A DNA stretch of 64,000 nt, taken from assembly GCA_965203575.1 (NCBI GenBank), contig OZ241894.1:2666001-2730000 (forward strand), written 5' to 3'. Shown here piece by piece: positions 51,475 through 60,812 of this stretch; position 1 is the first letter of the stretch; every line of letters starts with the position of its first letter. The translations under genes were made by a program, and so were the position numbers. Under the pieces are notes generated by a model. The model worked only from the letters and a program-made list of their open reading frames with translations. It was not told where the DNA came from and did not search any database. The stretch is from Aldehydirespirator sp965203575. Lineage in GTDB: Bacteria > Actinomycetota > Acidimicrobiia > Acidimicrobiales > Aldehydirespiratoraceae.

Positions 51475-53817
51475 GTGCAAGCTGACCCGCCGACCACAGC
51501 AGAGGCGCGGGAACTGTACAGGGAAGCCCTCGCCGTCGAGTCGCCCGAGCAGTTGGACGCTCTTTGGGATCGCATGGCGAAATTCGCCCCGTACGAGCGA
51601 CCTGTGGGAGATCGCTGGGGCAATAGGGGTCTCTTCACGGCCGCGGGCGGGAACTTCGACCACAAGCTGACTGAACTAATCACCAACATGCTCGACGCGC
51701 TCGTGTTGCGGCAGGCGGTCGAGGACATCGGGCCTGAGGTGCTTGATTCCGAGCAGTGGGCAGAGCTATTCGATACGCCAGCTGCGGCAGTCCATGAGCT
51801 CTTCGGTCCCGGAGGACCCTCGGACGCGCCAGCAAGGGCCAACGTCGAACTGAGATCCGCTGGCTCCAACCGAAAGCGCGAGAGAACCATCGTGTTCCGA
51901 GACCTCGGCATTGGCATGCGGCCAGACGAAATAGCCGACACGCTTCTGCGAGTAGGGTCATCCCGCAAGGACGGCGTCCTTTGGCTCATGGGGGCGTTCG
52001 GCCGAGGCGGTCTAACGGTCCTCCCGAATGCGCATGGTTGGATTGTCCTGACTCGATCCTCGCTCGCTCCAGAGGTAGGAGTTGTGCTGACCGTCGTCCG
52101 GTGGCAGCGCGTGGGGAACCGGCAGACCGAGACGGCGCTATACCGGGTCGTGTCCCCGTGGGAGGGGGACGGCGACCGGGCCGGACCCTTGGTGCTTCCC
52201 GTACCGGCTTGCCCCGACTTTGGGTGTGGCACCCGCATCGCAGTAGTGGGCTTTCGCTCCGAGGGGATCTGGGTCTCGCGCTTAGGCGACGAGCGCTCGC
52301 TGGACACGATCACCGACACGCGACTATTCGAGCCTCCGTTTCCTGTTCATATGACTGCTCCTGCACTCGGCGAGAGAGGATCGAGGCTTACAGAACTCGG
52401 GGGCCTCGGTCGACGGCTCGCCCGCAATCCGCGTTCGGATCGCACCGAGGGCTCGGAGCACCTTCCCTTCGGTTACGAAGGACGGACCTACCAACTCCCG
52501 GTCAGGTTCTACCTGTTCGCAACCGGGGGTGATGCCGGCACGCGACGCCGATTCGTTGCTCGCAATCACGCCCTTCTCCTCAACTCCAATGGGCAGGTGC
52601 ACGCGCACTGGACCCCGCCGGAGTTCCGGCATCGAACAAGACTCAACAAGCTTGCGGACCGGATCCTCGTTGTATTGGACACGGATCCGCTCCCATTGGA
52701 GCTGAGGACGAGCCTATTCACGGCAGACCGAACGGACCTGCTCCGGAACCCGCACGCTGTGCGCCTGGAGGAAGAACTGGTCGCTTTCCTTGATGACTGG
52801 GATGAACTCCAAGACGCCAACAGCGAGATGATCCAGGACGCAATCCGGCGCAGCAATAGCGATAGATCCACGGCCGCGCTCTCCGACCGGATTGCTCGTG
52901 CCGCGGACGCGCGGTCCTGGCGACAAACCCGGCCATCCGATCGACGACGACGGAGGCACAGAACCGCACCCCCGGAGAACCTCCTCGAAGACCCCACAAC
53001 CATCGACGGCCCGAATACCGCTGAGCTGACTCGCGGGCGAACCACCGGAATCCACTACGCCATCAACGCGCGCGACGGATTCATCCCGAAGCGAGCGGAG
53101 TTGAGGGTCACGACGGATCACCTCGACATCGATCCGTCGGAGGATGTCACGATCGGCGAACTGCGGAGTGGACGAATTCGCGTCTCCATCGCTGTTCCGA
53201 TGGATGCAGACCTAGTCGCTGCGACGGTCACTGTCGAAATCCCGAGTTGGCCGTCATCTCACGGGGGGCTCAGAGCGGGTCTCGCAGCAACAACGGCTAT
53301 CCAGATCGTCGACGAGTCCGAGCCTCCGAAGCCTCGACCCTCCTCTGCGCAGAAGGGCAAGAAGAAGGAGGCGAAAGGGCCTGCGTTGGTGGACACGACA
53401 TGGACCAACCACGACAATGAACTGGCCTGGGCGGCCAACACTCCAGGCGAGGTCGAGATTGTCAGTGCATCAGTGCTCGCGGCACTTGGTGGTGAACGAG
53501 CGCGGTTTGCCCGAATCCACGGGGACGTTCATCACATCAAGCTGAACGAGGAGTTCGCCCCGCTCAAGGCGTATACGTCCTCGATAGCAAGATCGGTGGG
53601 CGATGAGGGAGTGGCCCGGCGTAAGGACCGCTACGCGCTCGGTCTGGGCGTCTACCTACTGCTTGCCGAGGAGCACGTCCGTCGGAAGCGCGAATCCGGC
53701 GAAGCAGTCGACGAGGCATCGATTGCGACCAACTGTCGGGCTGCGGCACATGGAGTACTCGCGGTCCTGCCAGACTTCGACACCCTTGCAGCGGAGGTAG
53801 GACTGGATGACATCTGA
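51475..53817 (+). CDS. GHKL-type ATPase, MutL/MORC-like (large)
   Basis: 780 aa. N-terminal HSP90-like ATPase motifs: N-box KLTELITNMLDALV (~65-78), G1 box FRDLGIGM (~141-148) and a Gly-rich GAFGRGG (~168-174). The middle is a transducer-like region; a Lys-rich linker KPRPSSAQKGKKKEAKG (~622-638) precedes a C-terminal domain. Such ATPases occur in restriction-linked operons described by Iyer, Abhiman and Aravind (MutL homologues in restriction-modification systems). It starts 36 nt after the methyltransferase and overlaps the second ATPase gene by 11 nt. DNA clamping is inferred from the family. Confidence 0.78.
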   Translation: MQADPPTTAEARELYREALAVESPEQLDALWDRMAKFAPYERPVGDRWGNRGLFTAAGGNFDHKLTELITNMLDALVLRQAVEDIGPEVLDSEQWAELFDTPAAAVHELFGPGGPSDAPARANVELRSAGSNRKRERTIVFRDLGIGMRPDEIADTLLRVGSSRKDGVLWLMGAFGRGGLTVLPNAHGWIVLTRSSLAPEVGVVLTVVRWQRVGNRQTETALYRVVSPWEGDGDRAGPLVLPVPACPDFGCGTRIAVVGFRSEGIWVSRLGDERSLDTITDTRLFEPPFPVHMTAPALGERGSRLTELGGLGRRLARNPRSDRTEGSEHLPFGYEGRTYQLPVRFYLFATGGDAGTRRRFVARNHALLLNSNGQVHAHWTPPEFRHRTRLNKLADRILVVLDTDPLPLELRTSLFTADRTDLLRNPHAVRLEEELVAFLDDWDELQDANSEMIQDAIRRSNSDRSTAALSDRIARAADARSWRQTRPSDRRRRRHRTAPPENLLEDPTTIDGPNTAELTRGRTTGIHYAINARDGFIPKRAELRVTTDHLDIDPSEDVTIGELRSGRIRVSIAVPMDADLVAATVTVEIPSWPSSHGGLRAGLAATTAIQIVDESEPPKPRPSSAQKGKKKEAKGPALVDTTWTNHDNELAWAANTPGEVEIVSASVLAALGGERARFARIHGDVHHIKLNEEFAPLKAYTSSIARSVGDEGVARRKDRYALGLGVYLLLAEEHVRRKRESGEAVDEASIATNCRAAAHGVLAVLPDFDTLAAEVGLDDI

Positions 53818-55339
53818 GGAGTCGCCAGCAGCCGGGACGAGCAACTGGCCCGATGACGTTCGGGTCACCGGCTCAACGGTTGTTCCGCCCGACCCCACGA
53901 TCATGGCAGCAATCGGGCTGAACTATGGTCTCGCAGCTGCCGTCGCCGATCTGGTCGACAATTCGATCGACGCAGGCGCCTCAAGCGTTCTCGTGCGATT
54001 CATGCGGCGCGGGCCGCGGCTTGTCAGTCTCTGCGTGGTGGACGACGGACAGGGGATGGACACGTCTGAACTTGAGAATGCCATGGCGTTGGGGAAGCGT
54101 CGGGACTATGACGCAGAAGACCTAGGGCATTTTGGGCTGGGGCTCAAGGCAGCGTCGCTTGGCCAGGCAGGAAGCCTGACCGTCGTCAGTCGAGCCGCGG
54201 GCGCGGCCCCGAGTGGGAGACGATGGCGGAAGGAGAGTGTTGGCGAGGAGTTCGCTTGCGATGTCGTTGAGCCACGCACTGCTGAGATGCTTCTGGGAAG
54301 ATCCTGGCATCCCGTCGGGCTTCGAACCGGCACACTCGTTCGCTGGGACGGAGTAACGGACTTTCCCGCCGCGAGGGATGCTGCAACGACCGATCGCTAC
54401 ATCGAGCAGACCATTCCCCGGCTCAGGAAGCACCTCGGGTTGGTGTTCCATCGGCTCATCGCTAGGGAGAGAGTTGCCATCACAATCGACGTGGAGGAGC
54501 CGGACTCCGGAGAGACCGGACCGCCGCAGCAAGTCGCTGCAATCGACCCCTTCGGCTATCGGAGTAGCGGCCGGCCGGACTACCCAAGGATCCTCGAGGT
54601 GCAACTCGATTCCAGGACTGTCGAACTCCGGTGCCACATGTGGCCCGCTCGATCACAGCTTCCATCGTTCAAGGTTCCTTTCACCGATCAGCATCAAGGA
54701 CAGGGCTTCTACTTCTACCGGCACGACCGACTCCTGCAGGCAGGGGGATGGAACGGGGTCATCCAGCCGGAGCCCCGATTTAGGCTCGCGCGTGTCGCTG
54801 TCGAGGTTGACGACGGCCTCTCTGCGCATCTCTCGATGAATCCGGAGAAGACTCGGATCCGAGCCACCGATGCGTTCATCGAAGGGGTCGAATCGGCGCG
54901 GTCCGGGGAGTTCGATCTCCGCTCCTATTGCGAGCATGCGACCACGACGTTTCGGCAGGCTCGCAAGCGGGCAGGAACCCGACAACGTGTCGTGCCGCCC
55001 GGTCGCGGATTCGCTCCACTGGTTCGACGCACGATCGGTCACGAGTTGGAGTTCGTTGCAGGTGCCGAACCAATCGACATCCGGTGGCAGGACTTCGGCG
55101 ACGACGCCTTCTTCAGCATTGATCGACAGTCACGCACGATTCGACTCAATCGCCGATACCGCTGGGCAGTAACTGGCGACCGCGGGACCTCGCTGAACGA
55201 CGCTCCTCTCCTCAAGGCAGCGTTGTACCTCCTGCTCAATGATCTCTTCCGCAGTGAGCGCTTCGGGGCCAAGCAGAAGGACAACGTGAACCTCTGGAGT
55301 TCCATCCTGGCCGCAGCCGCAAAGGTCGAGTCCGAATGA
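53807..55339 (+). CDS. GHKL-type ATPase, MORC-like (small)
   Basis: 510 aa. N-box AAAVADLVDNSIDAG (~42-56), G1 box CVVDDGQGMD (~76-85) and G2 LGHFGLGLKAASLGQAG (~105-121), all intact. A following S5-type transducer domain contains the usual Lys (MNPEKTRI). The C-terminal ~130 residues are basic. The ATG lies inside the end of the preceding ATPase gene and the stop overlaps the ATG of the DUF4420 gene. Two GHKL ATPases in tandem suggest a heteromeric clamp. Confidence 0.82.
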   Translation: MTSEESPAAGTSNWPDDVRVTGSTVVPPDPTIMAAIGLNYGLAAAVADLVDNSIDAGASSVLVRFMRRGPRLVSLCVVDDGQGMDTSELENAMALGKRRDYDAEDLGHFGLGLKAASLGQAGSLTVVSRAAGAAPSGRRWRKESVGEEFACDVVEPRTAEMLLGRSWHPVGLRTGTLVRWDGVTDFPAARDAATTDRYIEQTIPRLRKHLGLVFHRLIARERVAITIDVEEPDSGETGPPQQVAAIDPFGYRSSGRPDYPRILEVQLDSRTVELRCHMWPARSQLPSFKVPFTDQHQGQGFYFYRHDRLLQAGGWNGVIQPEPRFRLARVAVEVDDGLSAHLSMNPEKTRIRATDAFIEGVESARSGEFDLRSYCEHATTTFRQARKRAGTRQRVVPPGRGFAPLVRRTIGHELEFVAGAEPIDIRWQDFGDDAFFSIDRQSRTIRLNRRYRWAVTGDRGTSLNDAPLLKAALYLLLNDLFRSERFGAKQKDNVNLWSSILAAAAKVESE

Positions 55340-55407
55340 CCGTGTCCAGCGACGACCGGCACCTGGACTGGTTGAACCTACTCGAGTATCGGTGGCGTCC
55401 CAGGTTT

Positions 55408-55434
55408 GGTGTAATAGCGGCAGGGGGCGCAGGT
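55408..55434 (+). repeat. Left inverted repeat of the IS256-family element
   Basis: Starts ggtgtaatagcggcaggggg and matches the reverse complement of 56792-56817 with three small differences, including one extra G. Confidence 0.78.
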
Positions 55435-55447
55435 CCCGGTGGTCATG

Positions 55448-56752
55448 TTAGGCGGCGCGTGTGACGGTGTGGTCGGGCTGGTCGGTGTTGGTGCGGGCAG
55501 GGTGGTGGATCTGGTGGCGCAACTCGGTGAGCGCTCGGGCGATGGCGGGGGTGTAGGTGAGTCCGCGCCAGCCCCCTGAGGCCCGGTCGAGCACTGCCCA
55601 TACCAGTGTGAGGCAGCTGGCTTCGCCGGGGAGCCGGCCGATGACTTTGACTCTTCGGCGGGTCTCGCCGAAGGTGCGCTCGATGAGGTTGGTGTGGCGG
55701 ATCCTGCGGCGGTGCTCGGCGGGGAACCGCAGGTGCGCGGTGAGCGCGGCGCGGTCGGTGAGCAGGCAGCGCACGGCGGCGGGGAACTCGCTGTCGTAGC
55801 GGCGGGCGAAGCCGTCGATGCCGGCTTGTGCTGCGCTCACGGCCCGGTGGCCGGGCTCGATGTCGTCGTCGAGGTCGAAGATCGCCCAGAACGCGGCCTT
55901 GAGCTCGTCGCGGCGACCGGCGGGGACCTTGGCCAGGACATTGCGGCAGCGGTGGATGAGGCACCGCTGGCGCAGCGACTGCGGCATCTTCTGCTCGACG
56001 GCGCCGATCAGGCCCGCCGCGCCGTCTGAGACGACCAGCAGCGGGGGCCGCAGCCCCCGGTCGGTGAGGTCGTCGAGGAACCCGGCCCAGGCGTCGTGTG
56101 ACTCGTCGCCGCCGGGCTCGACGGCCAACAGCACCGGCCGCCCGAGGGCGGTGATGCCGTAGGCGACCAGCACCGGCTCGGCCCGCGATCCGTCGTGCAT
56201 CTTGAAGTGCGACCCGTCGAGGAACAGGTAGTCCAGCTCGACGCCGGAGAGGTCTGAGCTGCGGAACGTGTCGAACTCGTCTCGCAGCCGGGCGCAGATC
56301 CGGCTGGCGGTGGACTTCGACAAAGCGGCCTCAGGGCCCAGCGCCTCCGCCAGCAAGGCCTCGATGTCGCGGTCAGACAGGCCCCGCACCCACGCCGAGA
56401 TCACCAGCGCCTCCAACGGCTCGCTGCGCACCACGCCCTTGCCCAGCAGCTGCGACGCGAACGCCTCGGCGGTGTTGCGCAGCTTCGGGCGGCGCAGCGC
56501 CACGGGCCCGGCGGTGGTCTTGACCGTCAGGTCGCCGTAGCCGTTGCGCTGCCCGGCGCGCCCGCCGACGGCGCGGGAGTTCCAGCCCCGCCCCAGCCAG
56601 GACGTGACCTCGTCCTCGAGGACCTGCTGCAACACCAGCCGCGCCGACAGGCGCATCACCTCCTCGAGGACCTCGGCGATGTCACGGCCCGAGCCGAACA
56701 GCTCGTCGATCTCGGCGCGGACAGCTTCTGTGGGCGATACTCGTGTTGGCAC
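55448..56752 (-). CDS. IS256-family transposase
   Basis: 434 aa. Mutator-type DDE transposase: FLDGSHFKM (first Asp), LLVVSDGAAGLIGAV (second Asp) followed by the typical CLIHRCRNVLAKVP, and NLIERTFGETRRR with the Glu. The zinc/HTH-like N-terminal region GRAGQRNGYGDLTVKTTAGPV is characteristic. GTG 56752 is the first in-frame start inside the element; AGGAG lies 11 nt upstream. No internal stop. Confidence 0.9.
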   Translation of the reverse strand: MPTRVSPTEAVRAEIDELFGSGRDIAEVLEEVMRLSARLVLQQVLEDEVTSWLGRGWNSRAVGGRAGQRNGYGDLTVKTTAGPVALRRPKLRNTAEAFASQLLGKGVVRSEPLEALVISAWVRGLSDRDIEALLAEALGPEAALSKSTASRICARLRDEFDTFRSSDLSGVELDYLFLDGSHFKMHDGSRAEPVLVAYGITALGRPVLLAVEPGGDESHDAWAGFLDDLTDRGLRPPLLVVSDGAAGLIGAVEQKMPQSLRQRCLIHRCRNVLAKVPAGRRDELKAAFWAIFDLDDDIEPGHRAVSAAQAGIDGFARRYDSEFPAAVRCLLTDRAALTAHLRFPAEHRRRIRHTNLIERTFGETRRRVKVIGRLPGEASCLTLVWAVLDRASGGWRGLTYTPAIARALTELRHQIHHPARTNTDQPDHTVTRAA

Positions 56753-56791
56753 GGGCGTAGGTCTCCTTCTTGAGTTGAGGTTCTCGAAGGA

Positions 56792-56817
56792 ACCTACGCC
56801 CCTGCTGCTATTACACC
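56792..56817 (-). repeat. Right inverted repeat of the IS256-family element
   Basis: Reverse complement starts ggtgtaatagcagcaggggc, matching the left end at 55408. Confidence 0.78.
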
Positions 56818-57767
56818 GGCGATGAGACGCCACCTCGAGTAAATCTGGAGGCCGGAGCACCGGCGATCGTGCGCATCGCCGGCACCCCCGATGTCGACAT
56901 GGTCATCGAGCCGGCCTCGCAACGAATAGCGGTCCGAGGTCCATGGCTCGCGGCTGGCGATGCTCCCGATCTCGCGCAGTACCGACATCTCGATACCCGA
57001 GTCGGTACGGATGCTAGGGGTGATTGGGTGGAGTTCGGCGTCTCCGGCCACGGCGTGCTACGCGAGGCGTACCCGATGCTCGTCGCGGTTGCCGACCACG
57101 TCCAGCTGCGCGGCGAGGCCATGGGCGCGGCCATCGGACAAGTGCTCTCCTCCTATCGGGAATTGCTTAGTGCTCTGGGTCGCCTCAGCGAGCATCAGGA
57201 ACTGGGGCTCTACGGAGAACTTCTTGTGCTGGACCACTTGATCGGCTCGATTGGCGAACAAAGGGCGGTGGACTCATGGCGAGGTCCGACGCGGGAGGAG
57301 CACGACTTCGGACTCAGCGATGTCGACCTTGAGGTCAAGACGACTCTCTCCGATGACAGGAGCCACCGCATCTCAAGCCTTACGCAACTGGAGCCGTCAC
57401 CGGGCCGGAACCTATGGCTGGTGTCGGTACAACTCACGACTCGCGGTGTAGGCGGCACAACCCTGCCCGAGTTGATCACGCGGGTGGCTGACCGGCTGTC
57501 GGCTCCCGTGATGCAGACAAGATTCGCCGAGAGGCTGGCCAGCGTCGGGTGGGATGACGCACACAGTCACCTATACAATCGGCAGTTCGTTCAGCGCAGT
57601 CCGGTCCGTGTGTTCAGGGTCACTCCAGGATTCCCGGCCATCACGGCACGACGCCTCGGATCCGCGGGCTTCCCGATCGAGCGGTTCAGCGATGTTTCGT
57701 ACATCCTGCACACCGCAGGTCTGCCGCCCGACTCACCCCCCATCGAAATCGAGGGACTCGGAACGCC

Positions 57768-60725
57768 ATGAATGAGCAAGCGCAGATGATCTACCTAGGC
57801 GTGCTAGCTGGTCTGAAGGCGATGGGCCCGAGACCCCTGCAACCTCGGGTGGCTCTGGAAGCCGATGATGCTGGCCTGAATGCGTCTATCCCCTCCCTAC
57901 TACAACATCTGCAGACCGCCAGCCCCAACGACCCGGTCAAGCAGGAGCTGTCGCTCCAACTCGCGCTCTGGGACAACGCCGACGAGTCCGAGTCGTGGAC
58001 GGACGGCTCTGCCCGCCAGACGAACGAACGACGGCTCGCGATCTATCGAGGATTGCAACTGCCGGACGAGAGTCACTCCGTGCTCACCGACATATTCCCG
58101 ATCAAGTATGAGAGGAATGTCGTCATTGCTGACGAATTCGAACCGTGGTACACGCCACAGATGCAGCGCACAGGAGCGTTCTATTGGCCCGCGTATGAGC
58201 GTCATCTCATGGCCAAGCCGGGATGGGACGCCGAGTCCGTCGCAGATCTGAGTTCCGCCACTACCGATATCGTGCAGAGGCTGTCAGACCCGACTCGATC
58301 TGAGGCCTACCAGTCCAAGGGTCTCGTTGTGGGGTACGTCCAGAGCGGCAAGACCGCCAACATCACCGGTGTTCTAGCGCGAGCGATTGACGCGGGTTAT
58401 CGACTTCTCATCGTGATGACCGGGACCATCGATCTGCTTCGGGAACAAACTCAGCGCCGTATCGACATGGAACTGGTCGGGGTTGAGAACATTCTGCGAG
58501 GCGTCGATCCTGACGACCCCGCAATGATGACCAACGTCGACTATCAGAACGACCCTGACTGGGACACATGCATCAGGCACGGAGTACTACCCTCCAGTCA
58601 GAACCGTCCCGACATCATCAGGCTCACGAACCATCGATTTGGACGCAGTTCAGGTGACTACAAGAGTCTCCTTAATGGCATAACAGCACTAGAATTCATA
58701 GAGTTTGACAACTCGCTTCCACTGAATGATAGAGAGAATCTCAATCGCTGTCCAGCGCGTTTGGTTGTTGTCAAGAAGAATAAGACGGTATTGGACCGAC
58801 TCGTACGCGATCTCAAGGCAATGAAGCCGAAGCTCGGTGAGATTCCAGCTCTCATCATTGATGACGAATCCGATCACGCCTCGGTGAACACAGTAAACCC
58901 GAGTCGATGGCAGCAGGGACAACGACAACGAACTGCAATCAATAGCTTGATTGCAGAGCTACTGGGTCTGCTCCCACGCGCACAGTATGTAGGCTATACA
59001 GCGACACCATTCGCCAATGTATTCATCGATCCGAACGATGCTGAGGACATCTTTCCGAAGGACTTCCTCGTTGCCCTCACACGACCGCCCGGGTATATGG
59101 GTGCCCGGGACTTCCACGATCTCGACCCGGAAACCAACGATGACGGCCGTGTAGTCCGAGGCCGTCGAGAGGTGGCGCATGTTCGTGATCTTGTCGCACC
59201 GAGAGACGCCCCTGAGTCTCGCGCTGCCGAGATGCAAGAGGCGCTAGCGATGTTTGTCATTACCGGAGCGATCAAACTGTTTCGTGAACAGCACGGAGCA
59301 CCGACATTCCGACACCACACGATGCTTGCACACGAATCGGTCAGACAGGTAGATCACTTCGAGCTTGCGGATGAAATACGCACAGCCTGGCGCTCGGCGG
59401 CCTTCAGCAGTCCGTCGGGCTTGTCCTACCTCCGGACCTTGTACGACGAGGACATTATCCCGACGAGTCGGAGTTTACAAGAGAGGAGACTGCCGGACAG
59501 CTTCGAGGACTTGAAGCCATTCATCGGGGAGGCGATTTCGAGGATCACGCAAACCGGTGATCCCGTCATTATCGTAAACAGTCACCAGGACATGAGAAAG
59601 GAGGACATCGATTTTGACCGGCGCCCGGTCTGGCGTGTACTAGTCGGCGGAGCAAAGCTGAGTAGGGGTTTTACGGTTGAGGGTCTCACGATTTCGTACT
59701 ACCGACGTAGAACTGGCCAAGCCGACACACTCATGCAGATGGGCCGGTGGTTCGGCTTTCGCAAGGGATATCAAGATCTGGTGCGACTCTATATTGATCG
59801 TAGGATCCAAGCAGGGCATAGGACGATTGACCTCTACGAGGCATTCGGCGCAATCATGCGCGCAGAAGAACTATTCCGTGAGGAGTTGCGCCGGTATGCC
59901 GAACTCGTCAACGGGAAGCCGCAGATTAGACCAGCTGAGGTTCCACCGCTGGTTACACAGCACTTGCCATGGTTACGTCCCACCGCTCGAAACAAGATGT
60001 TCAACGCTCGCCTAGACGTGCGACGGCAGCAGGAGATTGAGCCTGTTGCCTATCCCGAGAACCCGATCGACATCGAATACAACTACCGAGTTATGATCCC
60101 GCTCATATTACATGCAAGTGAGCAGGCCGACTTCTCGTTACCGGGATCGGGAAGTTACGGTTCGTTCACAGCGAGTCATGGGGTCGTGAGTCATGACGAG
60201 TTTCTGACAGCGCTAGAGCAACTTAGATGGACCTATGGTGATCACTTTATTCCAGATCTAGTATTCTTGAGAGAGGCAAGTGGCTCGATAGACGACTGGG
60301 TATTGCTCGTACCACAACTCCGCACAGGAGCAGTTCATACGGTCACTGATTATGGTTCATTGAGTGTGTCCCATCGGAAACGGAGTCGCGGTCTGCTGTT
60401 TCAAAATATCAGTGATCCGAAACACAGAGACGCGGCGCGGAGAATTGCCGGTATCCATCTAAAGCAGGTGTACCCGGATCATGTCGCTGACAGTCTTCAC
60501 GCTGATCGGCGTGGCGCGGTCATTGTCTATCCGATGACCGAGCGAGTGATCCCAAGATCCGATGTAGATATCGAGATTCCGAGCGATTCATGCATCATTG
60601 CAATCCGGATTGTGGTTCCTCGTTCGACTCGGAGGCCCGATGCGCCGTACGTTGGGTTCAAGGTCCAGCTCGAGGATCGAGCGAATGAGATTATCGTCAC
60701 GGATCCCGACGCGATGCCCATCTGA
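57768..60725 (+). CDS. Z1-domain ATPase (helicase-like) of MORC-linked operon
   Basis: 985 aa. Z1 (PF10593-type) superfamily-II-related ATPase: Walker A-like GYVQSGKTAN (~188-197), Walker B LIIDDESDHASVN (~361-373), VGYTATPFANV (~406-416) like helicase motif III, SRGFTVEGLT, and DTLMQMGRWFGFR (~651-663) like motif VI. The Z1 family is known from restriction-linked operons with MutL/MORC ATPases. The ATG overlaps the DUF4420 stop. The gene is visibly richer in A and T than its neighbours, especially 58600-60700, which points to transfer from another source. It is the last gene of the operon. Confidence 0.87.
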   Translation: MNEQAQMIYLGVLAGLKAMGPRPLQPRVALEADDAGLNASIPSLLQHLQTASPNDPVKQELSLQLALWDNADESESWTDGSARQTNERRLAIYRGLQLPDESHSVLTDIFPIKYERNVVIADEFEPWYTPQMQRTGAFYWPAYERHLMAKPGWDAESVADLSSATTDIVQRLSDPTRSEAYQSKGLVVGYVQSGKTANITGVLARAIDAGYRLLIVMTGTIDLLREQTQRRIDMELVGVENILRGVDPDDPAMMTNVDYQNDPDWDTCIRHGVLPSSQNRPDIIRLTNHRFGRSSGDYKSLLNGITALEFIEFDNSLPLNDRENLNRCPARLVVVKKNKTVLDRLVRDLKAMKPKLGEIPALIIDDESDHASVNTVNPSRWQQGQRQRTAINSLIAELLGLLPRAQYVGYTATPFANVFIDPNDAEDIFPKDFLVALTRPPGYMGARDFHDLDPETNDDGRVVRGRREVAHVRDLVAPRDAPESRAAEMQEALAMFVITGAIKLFREQHGAPTFRHHTMLAHESVRQVDHFELADEIRTAWRSAAFSSPSGLSYLRTLYDEDIIPTSRSLQERRLPDSFEDLKPFIGEAISRITQTGDPVIIVNSHQDMRKEDIDFDRRPVWRVLVGGAKLSRGFTVEGLTISYYRRRTGQADTLMQMGRWFGFRKGYQDLVRLYIDRRIQAGHRTIDLYEAFGAIMRAEELFREELRRYAELVNGKPQIRPAEVPPLVTQHLPWLRPTARNKMFNARLDVRRQQEIEPVAYPENPIDIEYNYRVMIPLILHASEQADFSLPGSGSYGSFTASHGVVSHDEFLTALEQLRWTYGDHFIPDLVFLREASGSIDDWVLLVPQLRTGAVHTVTDYGSLSVSHRKRSRGLLFQNISDPKHRDAARRIAGIHLKQVYPDHVADSLHADRRGAVIVYPMTERVIPRSDVDIEIPSDSCIIAIRIVVPRSTRRPDAPYVGFKVQLEDRANEIIVTDPDAMPI

Positions 60726-60812
60726 CAGCAGAATGAGCCAGACTGGAGAGACTTAGTCGTCCAGCCAGCCGCAGCCTTCTGTGCGGTAGAAGTGCTGTCT
60801 GATTTCTCGTCT

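Larger units (their letters stand above)
55408..56817 (-). mobile_element. IS256-family (Mutator-type) insertion sequence, 1410 bp
   Basis: Ends are imperfect inverted repeats of about 26 bp starting ggtgtaatagc. One transposase gene runs opposite to the host operon. IS256 elements usually leave an 8-9 bp target duplication, but none is visible (ccaggttt on the left, ggcgatga on the right), so the flanks may have been altered or recombined. Confidence 0.82.
55336..57771 (+). pseudogene. DUF4420 PD-(D/E)XK nuclease gene interrupted by IS256-family element
   Basis: The gene starts at ATG 55336 in the stop of the MORC-like gene and reads MTVSSDDRHLDWLNLLEYRW to codon 24 (TTT, 55405-55407), where the insertion begins. 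After the element the same protein continues in frame at 56818 (GDETPPRVNLEAG). Removing 55408-56817 (1410 bp, 470 codons) restores a 341-codon frame, the usual size of DUF4420 proteins. The nuclease core is in the right part: EEHDFGLSDVDLEVKTT with Asp and ExK. A 300-aa N-terminally shortened product could still start at GTG 56869, but it would lack about 40 residues. The end overlaps the Z1 gene (ATGA at 57768-57771). Confidence 0.82.

Noticed and set aside
60726..60812. Possible AIPR gene or small gene between Z1 and the glycohydrolase
   Set aside because: Only 87 bp separate the convergent stops; no gene fits, so an AIPR member is absent here.
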